Positions 17,328 to 25,451 are shown, counted from the first letter of the stretch. The stretch is 64,000 bases of DNA from Corynebacterium capitovis DSM 44611 (GCF_030440535.1 NZ_CP047117.1:1612001-1676000), one strand, 5' to 3'. Made by a program: numbers and translations. The notes: a model not told the origin generated them from the sequence alone.

Positions 17328-18848
17328 GTGACACAGCGGTTGAGCGCTCTGCGTAGTTTGTTCCGGAACACCGCACACGGCGTCGCGACGATCGACGAGG
17401 TACGCACCTCCCCGCCGCCGTCCGTGTTGGCGCCCATTGACCTCACCGATGCCGCCCAGGTCGCCGCGGTGATGAACATTGCTGCGCGAATTGGTTCGAT
17501 TCTCATCACGAACGGGACCACGAGCTCCGATGCGCGGGCCCAGATCCACACCGTGACCTCGTCGTACGGGCTCCACTATTGCCACATTGACATCACGGTC
17601 AACACGATGACGATCCACACGATCATCGGTATCGAGCGGCGCCAGCCCGTCAATGTGTTCCGCGTGGTCGACGATTTCTCGGAGAACTACCACAAGCTCC
17701 AGGAAGTCGACAGGCTCATCCGCTCCATCCGCTCGGGCGCCACTCCCCCGGAGAGAGCCGAGCACATCCTGGACACCATCGAGCGCGAACGCATCCCCCA
17801 CCGGAACCTGCGTTTCATGGCCGGGTGGACGGTGATGGGCGCGGCGGTGGCCATTTTGTTGGGCGGCGGCATCTTCATGTCGGCCCTCGGTGGGCTGACG
17901 GCCTTTATCATCATGGGCATCAACAAGGTGCTCTCCCGCAACGACCTGCCGTACTTCTTCCACTGCGTGATCGGCGGTTTTCTGGCGACGGTCCCGGCGA
18001 CGCTGTTTTATCACTTCTCCACCGACCTGGGGCTGCGCATCACGCCGAGCCAGGTCATCGCCACCGGCATCGTCGTCCTTTTGGCGGGATTGACCTTGGT
18101 GCAGTCGCTTCTCGACGGCATCACGGGCTCCCCGGTAACCGCCTCCGCCCGCTTCTTCCAAACGCTGCTGTTTACCGGAGGCATCGTCTCCGGGGTGGCA
18201 ACGGGAATTAGCGTCTCAGAGTTTTTCGGGGCGGGGTTGCCACCCCTGGAAACCATGCCCGCCGCACCGACGTACAGTTCGGCCCTCGTCCGCGTCGTGG
18301 GCGGGACGGTCGCATCCGCTGCGTTCGCCGTGACCTGCTTCGCCGAGCTCCCCGCGGTGTTCGTCTCAGCGGCGACCGCGCTCGCCGGGTCGTCCATGTA
18401 TTACGTCTTCCTCCTCCCGCTCGGCACGGGCCGGCTCTTGGCGACGGCAGCGTGCGCGACAATCGTCGGCCTCGCGGGAGGCTTGATCGCCCGCCGCTAC
18501 TCCATCAACCCGGTCATCACCGCGGTCGCGGGCGTCACCCCGTTCTTGCCTGGGTCCGGCATCTACCGGGGCATGTACGCCATCATCAATGAACAGATGG
18601 TGGTGGGCATGACCAATCTGTCGTTGGCCGTCGGCACCTGCCTTGGGCTCGCCGGCGGGGTCGTCTTCGGCGAATGGGTGGCTCGGCGACTGCGCCGCCC
18701 GCAGACCTTCAACCCCTACACCGCCTTCCGCCGTGCCGGGCGGGTGACCTTTGAACAGATCCGCCGCGCCGAACAAGCCACCCGTTCACGCCGCGCGCGG
18801 CGCGTGGGTGGCCCGGTGCGCGGGTGGTCCGGCCCGGCGGGCCAATAG
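17328..18848 (+). CDS. thrE: Threonine/serine exporter ThrE
   Basis: An integral membrane exporter of 506 residues very similar to the experimentally known C. glutamicum ThrE, e.g. PPPSVLAPIDLTDAAQVA, VIATGIVVLLAGLTLVQSL, DGITGSPVTASARFFQTLL and GVVFGEWVARRLRRP. It has a soluble N-terminal half (about 1-160, ThrE/DUF1212 domain) and about ten hydrophobic segments. It extrudes threonine and serine using the proton-motive force. The GTG at 17328 best matches the known N-terminus, though no ribosome site is visible; GTG 17319 is an alternative. The C-terminus is Arg-rich. Confidence 0.94.
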   Translation: MTQRLSALRSLFRNTAHGVATIDEVRTSPPPSVLAPIDLTDAAQVAAVMNIAARIGSILITNGTTSSDARAQIHTVTSSYGLHYCHIDITVNTMTIHTIIGIERRQPVNVFRVVDDFSENYHKLQEVDRLIRSIRSGATPPERAEHILDTIERERIPHRNLRFMAGWTVMGAAVAILLGGGIFMSALGGLTAFIIMGINKVLSRNDLPYFFHCVIGGFLATVPATLFYHFSTDLGLRITPSQVIATGIVVLLAGLTLVQSLLDGITGSPVTASARFFQTLLFTGGIVSGVATGISVSEFFGAGLPPLETMPAAPTYSSALVRVVGGTVASAAFAVTCFAELPAVFVSAATALAGSSMYYVFLLPLGTGRLLATAACATIVGLAGGLIARRYSINPVITAVAGVTPFLPGSGIYRGMYAIINEQMVVGMTNLSLAVGTCLGLAGGVVFGEWVARRLRRPQTFNPYTAFRRAGRVTFEQIRRAEQATRSRRARRVGGPVRGWSGPAGQ

Positions 18849-18862
18849 GGAGGCCAATGGCG

Positions 18863-18868
18863 TAGAAT
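18863..18868 (+). promoter_or_regulatory. Candidate -10 element, histone-like gene
   Basis: TAGAAT in the 64-base gap after thrE, about 44 bases before the GTG of the Lys-rich protein. It matches the corynebacterial -10 consensus (TANAAT). No clear -35. Confidence 0.45.
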
Positions 18869-18912
18869 TGCGCCCTGTCTGCCTAGAAGCACCTAGAGAA
18901 GGAGATGCCTCA

Positions 18913-19317
18913 GTGCCACCCAAGATCACCGATTCCCGCCCGTCCCCGGAAGCGGTGCACGCGGTTGAGGAGCAGACCGCCTCGGGAGCGCGGCGGATCG
19001 TGGCAACCTACGCCGAGGACTTCTTCGACGGCGTGACGCTGATGTCCATGCTCGGTGTTGAGCCCGCGGGCTTCGTGTACAAGAAGTACGCAGAGGAACA
19101 GGAGGCCGCGGCGGAGGAAAAGGCCGCCGCGACGAAGACGACGAAGAAGTCGACGCGCAAGACCACCAAGAAGGCCACCAAGTCAACTCCAAAGTCGACT
19201 GCAAAATCGACCACGAAGTCCACTGCGAAGAAGACGACCAAGAAGGCGGCGAAGAAGACCGCCACGAAGGCTGTCCGCAAGACCGCGAGGAAGACCACCT
19301 CCACCGAGGAAGCCTAG
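18913..19317 (+). CDS. Histone H1-like Lys/Ala/Thr-rich protein
   Basis: A 134-residue protein with two parts. Residues 1-70 are a folded, mildly acidic head (VATYAEDFFDGVTLMSMLGV). Residues about 75-130 are a low-complexity basic tail built of repeated KKTTKK, KSTAKST and KKAAKK units. Such tails bind DNA non-specifically, as in eukaryotic H1 and actinobacterial nucleoid proteins; DNA binding here is inferred from composition. The GTG start is chosen because AAGGAG lies nine bases upstream. It sits directly before otsA (8-base gap) in what appears to be the same operon. Confidence 0.8.
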   Translation: MPPKITDSRPSPEAVHAVEEQTASGARRIVATYAEDFFDGVTLMSMLGVEPAGFVYKKYAEEQEAAAEEKAAATKTTKKSTRKTTKKATKSTPKSTAKSTTKSTAKKTTKKAAKKTATKAVRKTARKTTSTEEA

Positions 19318-19325
19318 GCACAGCG

Positions 19326-20612
19326 GTGTCGGGGGTTAGCGACTTTGTCGTCGTGGCAAACCGATTGCCGGTAGACCGCACGGATACAGGTTGGGGCACC
19401 TCCCCCGGTGGCCTCGTCGCCGCGCTGGCCCCGGTTCTGCGCGCTCGTTCGGGAAGCTGGGTGGGGTGGCCGGGTGAGGCGGGTGCGCGTATCGAGCCCT
19501 TCACATCCGAGGGAATCGACCTGCATCCGGTCTACCTCGACGAATGCGACTTCCAGAACTTTTATGAGGGGATGGCCAACTCGACCCTGTGGCCCCTCTA
19601 CCATGACCTGATCGTCGCCCCCCGCTATGACAACCTCTGGTGGGAGGCCTACCGGGATGTCAACGAGCGCTTCGCCCACGCGACGGCTGCGGCCGCGGCT
19701 CGAAACGCCGTGGTGTGGGTGCAGGACTACCAGCTGCAGCTCGTGCCCGGGATCCTTCGCCGCCTCCGACCCGACCTCACCGTCGGGTTTTTCTTGCACA
19801 TCCCGTTCCCCTCGCCTGACCTGTTCCGCCAACTGCCGTGGCGCAACGAGGTGATGGAGGGGTTCGCGGGTGCCGACCTCGTTGGTTTTCAACGCGCGGA
19901 GGACGAGCGCAACTACCGCGCGCTGGTGGGGGACGCGGGGCCGCGGACGGGGGCGTTTCCCATCTCGATCGACCCGGCGGCGATCCCCCGGGGCGGCCAG
20001 GGGGACGTCGAGAAGCTGCGTGCCTCCCTGGGGAACCCCGTGACGATGATGCTGGGGGTGGACCGGCTGGACTACACCAAGGGGATCCTGCACAGGCTCC
20101 TCGCGGTGGAAAATCTACTGGAGAAGGGCCTACTTAGCGACGTCGCCGTGGTGCAACTGGCCATTCCCTCGCGCGAGAGGATTGACCAGTACAAGCAAAC
20201 GCGGCGCGAGGTCGAAGAGGCTGTCGGGAGGATCAACGGCCGGTTCGGGCGGGTGGGGAGCCCGGTGGTGCACTACCTGCACCGCGCCGTGCCGAAGCGC
20301 GACCTGGGTGCCTTGTACACGGCCGCCGACGTCATGCTGGTCACCCCGTTCAAAGATGGGATGAACCTAGTGGCAAAGGAATACGTGTCGTGCCACCCGG
20401 ATGGCGACGGTGCTCTGGTGTTGTCGGAATTCGCGGGGGCGGCCGCGGAACTACGCGACGCTTACCTATGCAACCCCTTCGATGTTTCCTCCATCGAGCA
20501 GGCAATTATCGACGCGGTTGCGGGCGACCCGGCCCGGATGCGGGCCATGCACCGCTGGGTGGCCCAGCACGATGTGGCACGCTGGGCAGCATGCTTTCTG
20601 GACGAGCTCTAA
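19326..20612 (+). CDS. otsA: Trehalose-6-phosphate synthase
   Basis: A GT20 glycosyltransferase making trehalose 6-phosphate from UDP-glucose and glucose 6-phosphate. Clear landmarks are FVVVANRLPVD, SPGGLVAAL, WVQDYQLQLVPG, GFFLHIPFPSP, GVDRLDYTKGI and TPFKDGMNLVAKEYV. At 428 residues it is shorter than the C. glutamicum enzyme (about 485); most of the loss lies in the segment between GFQRAED and FPISIDP, where other members have a longer loop. GTG start at 19326. Followed by a nested lipoprotein gene and otsB. Confidence 0.95.
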   Translation: MSGVSDFVVVANRLPVDRTDTGWGTSPGGLVAALAPVLRARSGSWVGWPGEAGARIEPFTSEGIDLHPVYLDECDFQNFYEGMANSTLWPLYHDLIVAPRYDNLWWEAYRDVNERFAHATAAAAARNAVVWVQDYQLQLVPGILRRLRPDLTVGFFLHIPFPSPDLFRQLPWRNEVMEGFAGADLVGFQRAEDERNYRALVGDAGPRTGAFPISIDPAAIPRGGQGDVEKLRASLGNPVTMMLGVDRLDYTKGILHRLLAVENLLEKGLLSDVAVVQLAIPSRERIDQYKQTRREVEEAVGRINGRFGRVGSPVVHYLHRAVPKRDLGALYTAADVMLVTPFKDGMNLVAKEYVSCHPDGDGALVLSEFAGAAAELRDAYLCNPFDVSSIEQAIIDAVAGDPARMRAMHRWVAQHDVARWAACFLDEL

Positions 20613-21070
20613 GCAAGGGATGGATCGCTCCCCTCGTCGCGTTCGGGCTAGCGGGTGTGACTGGCTGCTCCGGGGGTGCCGACGACGATAGCGATGTTGC
20701 CGGTATGGCCGGGCCGACGTGGCAGATTGTGTCGATTCACACCGACCCCGTGCAGCCGGGTGAGCTCCCCGCCGACGCCGCGGGAAAGGCCGCCCTCGCG
20801 TTCGACGCGGACACTCTCACAGCGCACACGGCCTGCACGGCGCTCTCGGCCCACGTCGCGACGCACGACGACGTCCTCCAGCTCAGCGACGTCAGCGCGG
20901 GGGACCCGGGCGATTGCGCCGGCGGTTCCCGCTACGTCCACGACGAGCTCGTGGCGATGCTCAACGAGGGCAGCGAGTTCGACGTTGTGCGGTTGTCGGA
21001 TACCGAGGCGACCCTGACCAAAGTCGGGGATGACATAAACCGGCCTTCCCTGCGGGTGATGTCGCTGTGA
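20591..21070 (+). CDS. Putative lipoprotein between otsA and otsB (META-like)
   Basis: A 159-residue product overlapping the otsA end by 22 bases. It has a short charged start, a hydrophobic stretch and a lipobox VTGC, so predicted to be exported and lipidated. The mature part starts GPTWQIVSIHTD and includes an NGC-like TACTALSAHV region and a second Cys, reminiscent of META/DUF306 domains; this similarity is weak. Its stop overlaps the otsB GTG (GTGA). Position between the two trehalose genes suggests co-expression, not necessarily a shared function. Confidence 0.7.
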   Translation: MLSGRALSKGWIAPLVAFGLAGVTGCSGGADDDSDVAGMAGPTWQIVSIHTDPVQPGELPADAAGKAALAFDADTLTAHTACTALSAHVATHDDVLQLSDVSAGDPGDCAGGSRYVHDELVAMLNEGSEFDVVRLSDTEATLTKVGDDINRPSLRVMSL

Positions 21071-21816
21071 CAACGAGGAACGACGCCCTGCGCAGGCTCG
21101 CGGCGGCGGAATCGCTCCTCGTCTGCCTTGACTTCGACGGCACGCTCGCCGAGCTTGCCACCGATCCCTACGCCGTGCGGACGCACCCGACGGCGCTGCG
21201 GGCACTGACGGTGCTGAGCGAGACACCGAGTACGACGGTCGCGGTGCTGTCCGGGCGCCACCTGGATGGGCTGCGTCGGGTCTTTCCGCTGGGCGATCCC
21301 GTTGTCCTGGTCGGGTCCCACGGCGCCGAGCCAACGCAGGGTGCGGTGACCCTCAGCGAGGGCGACACCGCTTACCTCGACCGAATCCAGGACGTCCTGG
21401 AGGAACTCGCGCAGCCGCCCGCCTACGTAGAGGTCAAGCCGTACCAGCGCGTCCTCCACGTCGCGCCCCTGGCGGAGCGGGATAGCGCCGCCGCCGAGGC
21501 ACTGTTGGCGCGGGCGGCGCGGATTGATACCGGGGGCCGCCCGGTGACGGAAGGGCGCAACGTCGTTGAGTTCTCGGCGGTGGATGTGACCAAGGGCAGC
21601 TGGCTGGCGCGCTTCAAACAGGGCTTCGACGCCACTCTCTTCGCCGGGGACGACACGACCGACGAGTCGGCGCTTTCCGCACTGGGGCCGCGGGATGTGG
21701 GGATCAAAGTTGGGCCGAAGCCCACCGTCGCGCCCCTGCGCGTGGCGAGGGTCGAGGACATGGCTGCCTTCCTCAGCGACCTCGCGCGGGAGCGACGACG
21801 GTACGCCCCGGAATGA
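21067..21816 (+). CDS. otsB: Trehalose-6-phosphate phosphatase
   Basis: A HAD-superfamily phosphatase (249 residues) that dephosphorylates trehalose 6-phosphate. Motif I is CLDFDGTLAE with the nucleophilic Asp, motif II AVLSGRHLDGL, and motif IV AGDDTTDESAL. The GTG start overlaps the stop of the preceding lipoprotein gene. Its 3' end overlaps the convergent LacI-type regulator gene by 44 bases. Confidence 0.95.
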   Translation: MTTRNDALRRLAAAESLLVCLDFDGTLAELATDPYAVRTHPTALRALTVLSETPSTTVAVLSGRHLDGLRRVFPLGDPVVLVGSHGAEPTQGAVTLSEGDTAYLDRIQDVLEELAQPPAYVEVKPYQRVLHVAPLAERDSAAAEALLARAARIDTGGRPVTEGRNVVEFSAVDVTKGSWLARFKQGFDATLFAGDDTTDESALSALGPRDVGIKVGPKPTVAPLRVARVEDMAAFLSDLARERRRYAPE

Positions 21817-22840
21817 ACTCGGTGTCCAGGATGATGCGGGGGGCGGGCGCGGTGGCGTCGATAAGCGAGCTCAGCATGGCCCCGACCTCGCTGCCCTTGC
21901 GCGTGTTGGGTTGATCCACTGTGGTCAGGCCGAGGTGGCGGGCGGCGGCGATGCCGTCGAAGCCCGTGACCGAGAGATCTGCTGGCACGCGCGAACCATA
22001 AGCGTCGAACACGCCGAGGGCCATGGAGTCCGTCGTGCACAGCACCGCGGTGAGCTCCGGGTGGGCGCCGATGAGCTCGCGGGCGCCGTCGGCGGCGGAG
22101 GCGAGGTCGTTGAGGTGACGGTTGACTATGGGCACCTCGGCGATGCCGGCTGCGTGGAAGATCTCCAGCGCTCCCTTTACGCGGGCGCGCTGAACATGCA
22201 TGTCGGAGCCGGGAACGCGGCTCTCGGGGACGAATCCGTTGTGGGGGGCGCTGAAGAGGCGCTTTGTCAGGATCCCGATGCGCCGGTGGCCTGCCTCCAC
22301 CAATGCGCGGGCGGTGGGTTGGATGGCGTGGAAGTCGTCAATGCCCACGAAGGGCACGTCGTGGAGCCCCGTCGGCTGGTCGCACACCACAAGGGGAAGG
22401 CCACGCGCGCGGGCCGCGGCGAGGTGGGGGTCGCCCCCCGGCACGGAGTAGACCACAAAGCCGTCCACAATCGCGCTGGTGACCAGGTCGTTGTCTCCCT
22501 CGTGACCGGCGGCGGGGATGAGCGTCAGCGAGTAGCGGGTTTGCTTGCTCAGCCCGGCGAGAAACGCCACAGACGCCTGGTCTTCGAAGGCGTAGGACAG
22601 CGCCTCTGTCAAGATGACGCCGACGGCCCCGGCCCGCGACGTGCGCAAGGAGCGCGCGGTCGGGTTCGGCCCCGAGTAACCGATCTCCTTGGCGGCGGCG
22701 AGAATGCGCTCGCGCAGCTCAACAGACAATTGGTCGGGCCGGTTATAGGCATTGGAAACCGTCGTGCGCGAGACCCCCAACACCGCCGCCACCGAAGCCA
22801 ACGTGGGCGGGGGCGCCGGTGGGTCCTTGCGTCGTGCCAT
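21773..22840 (-). CDS. ipsA: LacI-family transcriptional regulator, IpsA-like
   Basis: A 355-residue LacI regulator. The N-terminal helix-turn-helix is TLASVAAVLGVSRTTVSNAYNRP, followed by the hinge helix GPNPTARSLRTSRAGAVGVI and a periplasmic-binding-like sensor domain. In C. glutamicum the LacI gene in this place, after otsB, is ipsA, the inositol-responsive activator of ino1 and hence of mycothiol and cell wall precursor synthesis. The name is from synteny. The start at 22838-22840 has no ribosome site but a 12-base palindrome directly upstream; an ATG at 22849 lies within that palindrome. Confidence 0.82.
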   Translation of the reverse strand: MARRKDPPAPPPTLASVAAVLGVSRTTVSNAYNRPDQLSVELRERILAAAKEIGYSGPNPTARSLRTSRAGAVGVILTEALSYAFEDQASVAFLAGLSKQTRYSLTLIPAAGHEGDNDLVTSAIVDGFVVYSVPGGDPHLAAARARGLPLVVCDQPTGLHDVPFVGIDDFHAIQPTARALVEAGHRRIGILTKRLFSAPHNGFVPESRVPGSDMHVQRARVKGALEIFHAAGIAEVPIVNRHLNDLASAADGARELIGAHPELTAVLCTTDSMALGVFDAYGSRVPADLSVTGFDGIAAARHLGLTTVDQPNTRKGSEVGAMLSSLIDATAPAPRIILDTEFIPGRTVVAPARGR

Positions 22841-22842
22841 GC

Positions 22843-22854
22843 CTAGCATGCTAG
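22843..22854. promoter_or_regulatory. Perfect palindrome at the ipsA start, possible autoregulatory operator
   Basis: CTAGCATGCTAG, a 12-base perfect inverted repeat beginning three bases upstream of the proposed ipsA ATG, where a ribosome site would lie. LacI proteins bind such symmetric sites, so autoregulation is plausible. I do not know the exact IpsA motif. Confidence 0.4.
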
Positions 22855-22899
22855 CTGTGAGACACCTCACCTGCGGAAGTGGGCGCTGGCTGGGCTCTA

Positions 22900-22918
22900 A
22901 TTGAAAGCAGTTTCTAAT
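22900..22918. promoter_or_regulatory. Zur-like operator before the zinc ABC transporter operon
   Basis: ATTGAAAGCAGTTTCTAAT: arms GAAA and TTTC separated by GCAG within an AT-rich frame that is otherwise rare here. Actinobacterial Zur boxes are AT-rich palindromes of the form TGAAA...TTTCA, so this is a candidate Zur site. It lies 10-28 bases upstream of the znuA start, overlapping the likely promoter. Confidence 0.5.
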
Positions 22919-22927
22919 AGTGGTTCG

Positions 22928-23887
22928 ATGGTATCCATGCTTACTCGCTCATTGCTTCACACGTGCGCCCTGACCGTTGCATCGGCCACTGCGTTGACCC
23001 TCTCTGCCTGCTCTGGCGGATCCGACACCACGAGCACGGCGTCCGGCACGGCGTCCGGCACGGCATCGGGCATCCCCACCGACACTGAAACCACCAACGT
23101 AGTGGCTACCACCCAGGTGTGGGCCGATGTGGCGAGTGTCGTGCTGGGCAAGGAGATCCCGGCGGTCATCTCTAATCCCTCTACCGATCCCCATGACTTC
23201 GAACCGGCCGCCTCTGACCTAGCGAAGGTCACCTCGGCGGGACTTGTTGTGGCCAACGGCGGTGCTTACGACGCGCGGGTCTACACCGCCGCTGACGCCG
23301 GCAACGTGGTGTCAGCGCTTCCCCTGACCGAAGCGGAGCACGACCACGAGTCCGAATCTGGGCACAACCACGAGTCCGAATCTGAGCACGACCACGAGGG
23401 GACCGAGCACATCTGGTATTCCACCAAGGCTGTCGGCGAGGTGGGTGACACACTCGCCGAGAAGGCCAGCGAGCGGGGACTCGCCGCGGATACGGCCACG
23501 CTCGACGCCCGCCTGGAGTCCATCGCCGCCGCCGTGGCCACTCTGCCCAGCGCCCGCGTTGCCCAAACCCACCCGATCGCGGACGCTATCGTCGACGAGT
23601 CCGCGCTCGAGGACGTCACGCCCGAGTCATTCCGCGACGCAACCCTGGACGAGTCCGAGCCTTCGAACGCCGCCGTCGCCGAGTTCGTGGACAAGCTGCG
23701 CAACGGCGAGATCGACGTGCTCATCTCCAATCCGCAGAGCCCCAACGGCGTGAGCGACCGCCTCGTGGCCGAGGCCAAGGCCAACAACGTGCCCGTGGTG
23801 GAGGTGTGCGAAACGCCGCAGGACGGACAGAAGTTCCTGGAATACTTCGAGCGGGTTGTTCGCGAGATCGGTGAGGCGGTGCGGTGA
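22928..23887 (+). CDS. znuA: Zinc ABC transporter substrate-binding lipoprotein (ZnuA-like)
   Basis: A 319-residue cluster A-I metal-binding protein. It has a signal peptide ending in the lipobox LSAC, a Ser/Thr/Gly-rich linker with SGTASGTASG repeats, then the ZnuA fold (DPHDFEPAASDLAKV, VVANGGAYD). A His/Glu-rich loop (positions about 137-165; HDHESES and HNHESES units) is typical of zinc-type members. A further His, as in AQTHPIADA, is an expected ligand. First gene of the znuABC set. An in-frame ATG nine bases later is an alternative start; neither has a strong ribosome site. Confidence 0.9.
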   Translation: MVSMLTRSLLHTCALTVASATALTLSACSGGSDTTSTASGTASGTASGIPTDTETTNVVATTQVWADVASVVLGKEIPAVISNPSTDPHDFEPAASDLAKVTSAGLVVANGGAYDARVYTAADAGNVVSALPLTEAEHDHESESGHNHESESEHDHEGTEHIWYSTKAVGEVGDTLAEKASERGLAADTATLDARLESIAAAVATLPSARVAQTHPIADAIVDESALEDVTPESFRDATLDESEPSNAAVAEFVDKLRNGEIDVLISNPQSPNGVSDRLVAEAKANNVPVVEVCETPQDGQKFLEYFERVVREIGEAVR

Positions 23888-24570
23888 CCGCACGTCTCAT
23901 CGACGCCGCCGTCACCCCCCTTTTCAGCGACCTCAACCTCGAGCTCGGCCCCGGCGAGATAGTCGCCATCCTCGGCCCAAACGGGGCCGGCAAATCCACC
24001 CTGCTGCACACCATTCTGGGAACGCGCCGCCTCACCAGCGGCCGTGTCGAGGTGTCGGGGCGAGTTGGGTTCATTCCCCAACAACGCATGTTCCCGGACG
24101 TCCCCTGCCGAGTACGGGACCTCGTGTCCTTGTCGTTGGCGCACGGGATCGTGAAGGGTCGCCGGGCGCGGCGGGAGGACGTCGAGAAGCTGCTTGCCTA
24201 CGTTGGTGCCGAGCACCTCGCGGACCAGCGAGTGGGCACCCTCTCAGGGGGTCAGCAGCAGCTCGTCCGGCAAGCGCAGGCCTTTGCAAACCAGCCCGAG
24301 GTCCTGCTCGCCGACGAGCCGTTTTTGTCTCTCGACGTGGCGCGCCAGCGGGACACCGTGAAACGGATCTCGGAGTGCGGCGCGTCCGTGCTCATCGTGA
24401 CGCACTCCATCGACCCGGTGGCTGACGTCGTGGACCGGATTCTCTACCTGGGCCCGCGGGGCCACGTGCTCGGCACGTGTGGCGACGTCATGAGGTCGGA
24501 CGTGCTCTCCGATCTCTACGGCACGACTGTCGACGTCGTGACCGTCCGTGGAAAGACGGTGGTGATCTGA
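23884..24570 (+). CDS. znuC: Zinc ABC transporter ATP-binding protein (ZnuC-like)
   Basis: A 228-residue ABC ATPase. Walker A is GPNGAGKSTLL, Q-loop IPQQRMF, signature LSGGQQQ, Walker B VLLADEPF, and H-loop VTHS. The Walker B aspartate-glutamate is followed by FLSLD, normal for the family. GTG start overlaps the znuA stop (GTGA), showing coupling. Powers uptake with the adjacent permease; metal specificity comes from the neighbouring His-rich binding protein. Confidence 0.93.
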   Translation: MTARLIDAAVTPLFSDLNLELGPGEIVAILGPNGAGKSTLLHTILGTRRLTSGRVEVSGRVGFIPQQRMFPDVPCRVRDLVSLSLAHGIVKGRRARREDVEKLLAYVGAEHLADQRVGTLSGGQQQLVRQAQAFANQPEVLLADEPFLSLDVARQRDTVKRISECGASVLIVTHSIDPVADVVDRILYLGPRGHVLGTCGDVMRSDVLSDLYGTTVDVVTVRGKTVVI

Positions 24571-25448
24571 TGGGCGCGCTCCACACCGCCGTTGAGCAAA
24601 CCGCCTACCTGCTCACCTTCGACTTCGTCACCTCCTCGCTCATCGCCTCGGCGCTGCTGGGGCTGCTGTCGGGGATGATCGCGCCGCTGGTTGTCATCCG
24701 AAGAATGTCGTTTGGTGTGCACGCTACCTCCGAGCTGGCGCTGATGGGCGCGGCCGCTGCGCTGCTGTTCGGCGTCTCGATCGAGTGGGGTGCCATCGCC
24801 GGTTCGGTCGCTGCCGCGATCGCGCTTGCGCTGCTCGGCTTGCGCGGCGGCAACGACGCCGCCATCGGCGTGGTCATGAGCTTCGGCATGGGCATCTCTG
24901 TGCTGTGCTTACACCTCTACCCCGGGAACTCGACCAAGGCGCTCGCGCTGCTCACCGGCCAAATTGTCGGCGTGTCTACCTCCGGGATCACGTCGCTCGC
25001 GGCCGTGGCCGTCCTCGTCGCTGCAACGCTCGTCCTGTTGTGGCGCCCGCTCATGTTCGCGTCTCTTGACCCCGAGATGGCCGCCGCGAGGGGCGTGCGC
25101 GTGCGCTGGCTCGCTGCGGTCTTCGCCGTCCTGCTCGGGCTGACGGCCGCGCAAGCCGTGCAGGTTGTCGGCTCCCTGCTGGTCATGTCGCTGCTTATCG
25201 CGCCCGGCGCGAGCGCGGTGGCGCTGTCCGCCAACCCGCTGCGCGCGGTTGTGTTGTCCGTGGTTGTCGCGGAAACGGCGGCCGTCGGTGGCCTCCTGCT
25301 CTCCCTCGCCCCGGGGTTGCCGGTGAGCGTCACGGTTTCGTTCATCTCCTTCGCCATTTACCTCGTCTGTTGGTTCGTCGCGCGGGCGAGGGGCCGCCGG
25401 ATCGTGGCACCGAACGGAGCACCCAAAGAGGCCGGCTCTAGGGTGTAG
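24570..25448 (+). CDS. znuB: Zinc ABC transporter permease (ZnuB-like)
   Basis: A 292-residue ABC-3 family permease with about eight hydrophobic segments. Family blocks include GLLSGMIAPLVVIRRMSFGVHATSE-type sequence near the N-terminus, LDPEMAAARGV in the cytoplasmic coupling loop and GSLLVMSLLIAPGASA. Its ATG overlaps the znuC stop by one base (TGATG). The charged C-terminus (RARGRRIV) is cytoplasmic. Confidence 0.93.
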   Translation: MGALHTAVEQTAYLLTFDFVTSSLIASALLGLLSGMIAPLVVIRRMSFGVHATSELALMGAAAALLFGVSIEWGAIAGSVAAAIALALLGLRGGNDAAIGVVMSFGMGISVLCLHLYPGNSTKALALLTGQIVGVSTSGITSLAAVAVLVAATLVLLWRPLMFASLDPEMAAARGVRVRWLAAVFAVLLGLTAAQAVQVVGSLLVMSLLIAPGASAVALSANPLRAVVLSVVVAETAAVGGLLLSLAPGLPVSVTVSFISFAIYLVCWFVARARGRRIVAPNGAPKEAGSRV

Positions 25449-25451
25449 CGG

